This document shows, piece by piece, positions 60,380-64,000 of a stretch of DNA of 64,000 nucleotides; position 1 is the stretch's first letter, and each line of letters begins with the position of its first letter. Position numbers and translations under genes: made by a program. The notes under the pieces are model-generated. The model saw nothing but the letters and a program-made list of their open reading frames with translations, made no database searches and was not told where the DNA came from. Source of the stretch: Herbaspirillum rhizosphaerae_A (lineage in GTDB: Bacteria; Pseudomonadota; Gammaproteobacteria; Burkholderiales; Burkholderiaceae_D); NCBI RefSeq assembly GCF_046025915.1, contig NZ_JAQQFR010000015.1, forward strand, positions 1 to 64,000. Direction: 5' to 3'.

Positions 60380-62005
60380 ATGATCAATCGACGCACCTTC
60401 CTGAGCTCTGCCACCGCGACCGCCGCTCTCGCCGCCCTCGGCATTCCTCCCGAAGCGCTCGCCGCCAACCGCATCAAACTCGGCAATCCCGCGCCCTTCT
60501 CGTTCGACACCCTGATTGCACAAGTGCGCACTGCCGCGCAGTCGCCTTATAAAGCCCAGAACAAGCCGCCTGCCGATATCCTCGACAAAATCGACTATGA
60601 GGCGCACGGCAAGATCAAATTCAATACCGATTCATCCTTGTTTGCCGATGGCCCGGGACAATTCCCCGTAACCTTCTTCCATCTCGGCCGCTTCTTCCAG
60701 GCGCCGGTGCACATGTACACGCTCGAAGGTGCCGGCAGCAACGCCAAAGCGCGCGAGATCCTGTATGACGAAAGCTACTTCGACATGCCTGCCGACAGCC
60801 CGGCACGCAAGCTGCCGCGCGGCAGCGGTTTCGCCGGCTTCCGCTTCCAGGAAAGCCGTACCGGCGATCAGGCCAAGCTCGACTGGCGCAAGAACGACTG
60901 GGTCGCCTTCCTCGGCGCCTCCTATTTCCGCGCCATCGGGGATTTATATCAATACGGCTTGTCGGCACGCGGCATCGCCATCGACGTTGCCCAGGCCGGC
61001 AAGTCGGAAGAATTCCCGAACTTCACCCACTTCTACTTCGAAGCACCTGTCGATAAAAGCGACACCGTCGTGGTGTATGCCGTGCTGGACGGCCCGAGCA
61101 TCGTCGGCGCCTACAAGTTCATCATGCGGCGCGGTGCGGGCGGCGTGCCCGGAGTGATCATGGATGTCGACTGCGCGCTGTTCCTGCGCAAGGACGTAGG
61201 CCGCCTCGGCATTGCGCCGGCGACCTCGATGCTGTGGTTCTCTGAAGCGGTCAAAGGCACCGGCGCCGACTGGCGTCCGGAAGTCCACGACTCCGACGGC
61301 CTGGCAATCTGGAACGGCAACGGCGAACACATCTGGCGTCCGCTCAACAACCCGGCCCGCATCACCGCCTCGGCTTTCGGCGACAACAATCCACGCGGCT
61401 TCGGCCTGTTGCAGCGTGACCGCAACTTCGACCATTATCAGGATGGCGTGCATTACGAGCGCCGCCCAAGTCTCTGGGTCGAGCCATTGGAAGGCTGGGG
61501 CGAAGGATCGGTGCAACTGATCGAAATCCCAACCGACGATGAAATCCACGACAACATCGTCGCTATGTGGGTCCCCAAAGCCAAGGCCGCCGCAGGCAGC
61601 AGCTATCGCCTGCGTTATCGCTTGCATTGGCTCAAGGATGAGCCTTATCCGTCACCGCTGGCGCGCTGCGTCGCCACGCGTCTTGGCAACGGCGGCCAAC
61701 CTGGTCAGCCACGTCCGCCCAATGTGCGCAAGTTCATGGTCGAGTTCAAAGGTGCTCCGCTGGAAAAACTGGCCTTCGGCGAGTTACCGGAAGCCGTGCT
61801 GTCGAGTTCGCGCGGAACTTTCTCGTATGTATTCACCGAAGCAGTGCCGAACGGCGTTGCGGGCCACTGGCGAGCCCAGTTCGATCTCACCGTCGACGGC
61901 GACGATCCGGTTGACCTGCGCCTCTATCTGCGCCACAAGAACCAGACGCTGTCGGAAACCTGGCTTTACCAATACCAACCATTCAAGACTCGCAACGTCT
62001 ACTGA
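60380..62005 (+). CDS. opgD: glucan biosynthesis protein OpgD/OpgG type, Tat-exported, 541 aa
   Basis: Periplasmic enzyme of osmoregulated periplasmic glucan synthesis. The N-terminal Tat signal MINRRTFLSSATATAALAALG (twin Arg at 4-5), with an AxA-type cleavage after ALAA, is typical of OpgD rather than Sec-exported OpgG. The MdoG domain covers about 35-530: VTFFHLGRFFQAPVHMY and WWVEPLEGWGEGSVQLIEIPT-type segments (here SLWVEPLEGWGEGSVQL). OpgH is not in the window. The GGDEF-EAL gene follows 221 bases downstream. Confidence 0.9.
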   Translation: MINRRTFLSSATATAALAALGIPPEALAANRIKLGNPAPFSFDTLIAQVRTAAQSPYKAQNKPPADILDKIDYEAHGKIKFNTDSSLFADGPGQFPVTFFHLGRFFQAPVHMYTLEGAGSNAKAREILYDESYFDMPADSPARKLPRGSGFAGFRFQESRTGDQAKLDWRKNDWVAFLGASYFRAIGDLYQYGLSARGIAIDVAQAGKSEEFPNFTHFYFEAPVDKSDTVVVYAVLDGPSIVGAYKFIMRRGAGGVPGVIMDVDCALFLRKDVGRLGIAPATSMLWFSEAVKGTGADWRPEVHDSDGLAIWNGNGEHIWRPLNNPARITASAFGDNNPRGFGLLQRDRNFDHYQDGVHYERRPSLWVEPLEGWGEGSVQLIEIPTDDEIHDNIVAMWVPKAKAAAGSSYRLRYRLHWLKDEPYPSPLARCVATRLGNGGQPGQPRPPNVRKFMVEFKGAPLEKLAFGELPEAVLSSSRGTFSYVFTEAVPNGVAGHWRAQFDLTVDGDDPVDLRLYLRHKNQTLSETWLYQYQPFKTRNVY

Positions 62006-62072
62006 TAGAGCAACGCGCTTCGCTACGTCCCGATAAGCTGGCGCTGGCTCTCTGCCCTCTCTGCTCCCTCTC

Positions 62073-62102
62073 CATTGCGCCGGCCATCGTGCCGGCGCAA
62101 TG
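62073..62102. terminator. hairpin after opgD
   Basis: Perfect 12-bp stem CATTGCGCCGGC/GCCGGCGCAATG (62073-62084 and 62091-62102) with loop CATCGT, no T-run; a terminator-like structure between opgD and the GGDEF-EAL gene. Confidence 0.6.
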
Positions 62103-62226
62103 CCTTGTCCCCGATGCAACACAGCCGCGACAAATGCGGCCTTGTCATCAATTCGACACATTTTCCGCTTACTCTTCAAAAAAGCTTTGCGAACAGCGCA
62201 GAGATATCCCGAATTGAGGCACAACG

Positions 62227-64000
62227 TTGCAGTTACGATTATCGATGCGGCCGACCTGGCTGAATACGGCATTTCAAAATGGCCGGGGCCTGTCGCTGGC
62301 CTACGTGTTGCTGTCGTGCTTCTTGCTGATCGTGATCTGGACCATCACCTTCACACGCATCCACAACGAAAAGGCGCTCGCCGTCGAAAGTTCGGTTGCC
62401 GACAGCAAGAACGTCGCCGCCATCATTTCCTCCAATCTGGAAGAAGTGCTCAGCAAGGCCTTGCTGTATTCCCGCATCGGCCAATCGGTACTGGATGGCG
62501 ACGCCCATGCTTCCAGCTATCTGTCGCCATTATTTTTGGGCGACTCCGCCTATTTGCGCGTCGCCATCTTCGACGCCAACGCCAGACTGGTGTATTCCTC
62601 CGCCCGCCAGAAAGACGAACCCGAATTCGCTCAACTCATCAATGCGGCCTACGTGTCGTCACTGATGTATTCACAGCGTCAGGGCGGCATGATCATCAGC
62701 CCGCCGCTCAAGAAAGATGGCTACACCTGGCGCGTGCCCTTGCTGATTCCGATTAAAAACAAGAAGGATGAATTGCAAGGTTTCTTCACTGCGATCCTCG
62801 ATCTCGGCTATTTTTTACGCACCTACAAAGACGTCAGCATCAGCAGCGGCAGCCGGATCGAGATCCTCAACGCCACCGGCTTTCAACTGGCCGAACTGAG
62901 CGGCAGCACCTTGTCGGGTGGCAGCAATTTTGCCGGCGAAGAGTATGCGCTTTTCCTCGTCGACAATAAAACCGATGGAGAAATTCATGCCGTGCGTCCT
63001 GGCGAACGGGAACAACAGATCGGCGTATCGCGCAAATTGGAGCGCTATCCGCTGGCCGTGATCGTCAGCCGCGATCCGGACTACGTACTCGGCAAATTGA
63101 CGGAACCCCATCGCGAATACCGCTACCAGGCCGTCATAATCTCCGTCATCGTGCTGTTGTTCTGCTACGCGCTGGTCCACATCGCGCATCGGCGCAAGCG
63201 CTTGTATGAAAAGCTGCTCTATTCCGAACGCGAGAAGAGCGGCCTGATCGATCAGCTGGAGATGGAAAAATCACGGGCCTACCAGCTGGCCTCGCACGAC
63301 TACCTGACCGGCATCCCTAACCGCATGCTGTTTCACGAGATCGCAGCAACCGAGTTGTCGCGTGCGCGCCGTAGCCGCAAACTGTATGCCCTGTTCTTCC
63401 TCGACCTCGACAAATTCAAGGTCATCAACGACACGCTCGGCCACGCCGTCGGTGACGCTCTGCTGCAAAACGTCGCCAAACGCCTGCGTAGCGTGCTGCG
63501 TGAATACGATCTGGTAGCACGGCTGGGCGGCGACGAATTCGTCGTATTGGTTTCCGAGATTGCCGCTGAAGAACGCATCGCCGAGATCGCCCGCACGCTG
63601 CTCACGGCGATCAGCGAGCCGTATCCCGATCTGGAAGGGCATGAAGTCCAGACCACCCCGAGCATCGGCATCGCGCTATATCCACGCGACGGCCAGAGTG
63701 TCGATGAGTTGCTGACCAGCGCCGATGCGGCGATGTATACCGCCAAAAAGGCCGGCAGCGGCACTTATCGCTTCTACGATGCGTCGTTGAACGCCTCCGC
63801 GGCGCGCGGGCTGGAATTGCTGGCGCGGTTCCGGCAAGCGATCAAGGCGGATGAGTTCCGCCTGCATTACCAGCCCAAGGTGGCGCTGCAGAATTTTGAA
63901 ATCGTCGGCCTCGAGGCGCTCATCCGCTGGGAACATCCCGAACACGGCCTGATCTTCCCGAATGACTTCATCCCGCTTGCAGAAGATCACGACCTGATCA
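62227..64000 (+). CDS. membrane GGDEF-EAL protein, partial (cut by window end)
   Basis: Cyclic-di-GMP enzyme. It begins at TTG 62227 with GAGG at 62216-62219 (alternative ATG 62245). One transmembrane segment (about 20-43) leads to a periplasmic sensor region of about 250 residues, then a second segment near residues 300-320. The GGDEF domain follows with an intact GGDEF at 434-438 and the RxxD inhibitory site at 425-428 (REYD). The EAL domain starts with LEAL at about 562 and is cut at residue 591. The cyclase motif is intact; phosphodiesterase activity cannot be judged from the truncated part. No stop codon is seen before 64000. Confidence 0.92.
   Translation, partial: MQLRLSMRPTWLNTAFQNGRGLSLAYVLLSCFLLIVIWTITFTRIHNEKALAVESSVADSKNVAAIISSNLEEVLSKALLYSRIGQSVLDGDAHASSYLSPLFLGDSAYLRVAIFDANARLVYSSARQKDEPEFAQLINAAYVSSLMYSQRQGGMIISPPLKKDGYTWRVPLLIPIKNKKDELQGFFTAILDLGYFLRTYKDVSISSGSRIEILNATGFQLAELSGSTLSGGSNFAGEEYALFLVDNKTDGEIHAVRPGEREQQIGVSRKLERYPLAVIVSRDPDYVLGKLTEPHREYRYQAVIISVIVLLFCYALVHIAHRRKRLYEKLLYSEREKSGLIDQLEMEKSRAYQLASHDYLTGIPNRMLFHEIAATELSRARRSRKLYALFFLDLDKFKVINDTLGHAVGDALLQNVAKRLRSVLREYDLVARLGGDEFVVLVSEIAAEERIAEIARTLLTAISEPYPDLEGHEVQTTPSIGIALYPRDGQSVDELLTSADAAMYTAKKAGSGTYRFYDASLNASAARGLELLARFRQAIKADEFRLHYQPKVALQNFEIVGLEALIRWEHPEHGLIFPNDFIPLAEDHDLI

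Noticed and set aside
1..64000. CRISPR array, prophage or integrative element with tRNA attachment site
   Set aside because: No regularly spaced repeats, integrase, capsid or replication genes were seen; the tRNA-Gln has no duplicated 3' end nearby.

Overview
The window is a chromosomal segment of a Betaproteobacterium, most likely an Oxalobacteraceae member (Herbaspirillum/Collimonas-like). The basis is gene content and order: trpEGDC with a LysE-type gene inside, ubiE-Tim44-ubiJ-ubiB, ptsN-hprK-rapZ, lolB-ispE-tRNA-Gln-prs-rplY, and gltB-gltD. The assignment is by recognition of these neighbourhoods, not by database search. Most of the window is dense housekeeping sequence with moderately high GC and strongly biased third codon positions, so many long antisense ORFs are shadows and are left out.

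Layout. 0-5 kb: enoyl-CoA hydratase, universal stress protein, MltA, a 47-residue membrane peptide, ApaG, Rpe and Gph. 4.8-9.8 kb: tryptophan operon with a leader peptide carrying four Trp codons and an attenuator hairpin, then trpE, trpG, trpD, a LysE/RhtB exporter and trpC. 9.8-13.2 kb: SDR oxidoreductase divergent from a LysR regulator (palindromic operator between them) and a DHA2 MFS pump. 13.2-17.3 kb: ubiquinone genes ubiB, ubiJ and ubiE with a Tim44-like gene. 17.3-22.8 kb: GNAT, DUF971, HIT and a giant FAD/Fe-S dehydrogenase. 23-27.3 kb: ZIP transporter, YqaA, IlvA, QueF. 27.3-31.1 kb: a structured intergenic region, PagP, PtsN, HprK, RapZ. 31.1-38.7 kb: MutY/MutM, TPR lipoprotein, LolB, IspE, tRNA-Gln, Prs, ribosomal protein L25. 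38.8-47.1 kb: M61 peptidase and glutamate synthase. 47.2-48.1 kb: a RAYT (REP-associated tyrosine transposase) with flanking repeat units just upstream of gltB. 48.1-56.3 kb: TerC, zinc-ribbon protein, NhaR-like regulator, LysR/YbfB-type MFS pair, AMP nucleosidase, periplasmic asparaginase.

56.3-59.3 kb is the accessory part: two PAAR proteins, a GH19-type peptidoglycan hydrolase and a small exported protein that looks like its immunity partner. I read this as a type VI secretion effector-immunity cassette. It lies between two homologous, oppositely oriented ~120-bp MITE-like elements. The right-hand element carries an 8-bp target duplication and has split a transcription terminator.

59.3-64 kb: a TMEM165/GDT1-type transporter preceded by a yybP-ykoY (manganese) riboswitch, a Tat-exported OpgD/OpgG-type glucan protein, and a membrane GGDEF-EAL protein cut by the window end. 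No rRNA, CRISPR array, prophage or complete IS element was seen; the only complete transposase-type gene is the RAYT.
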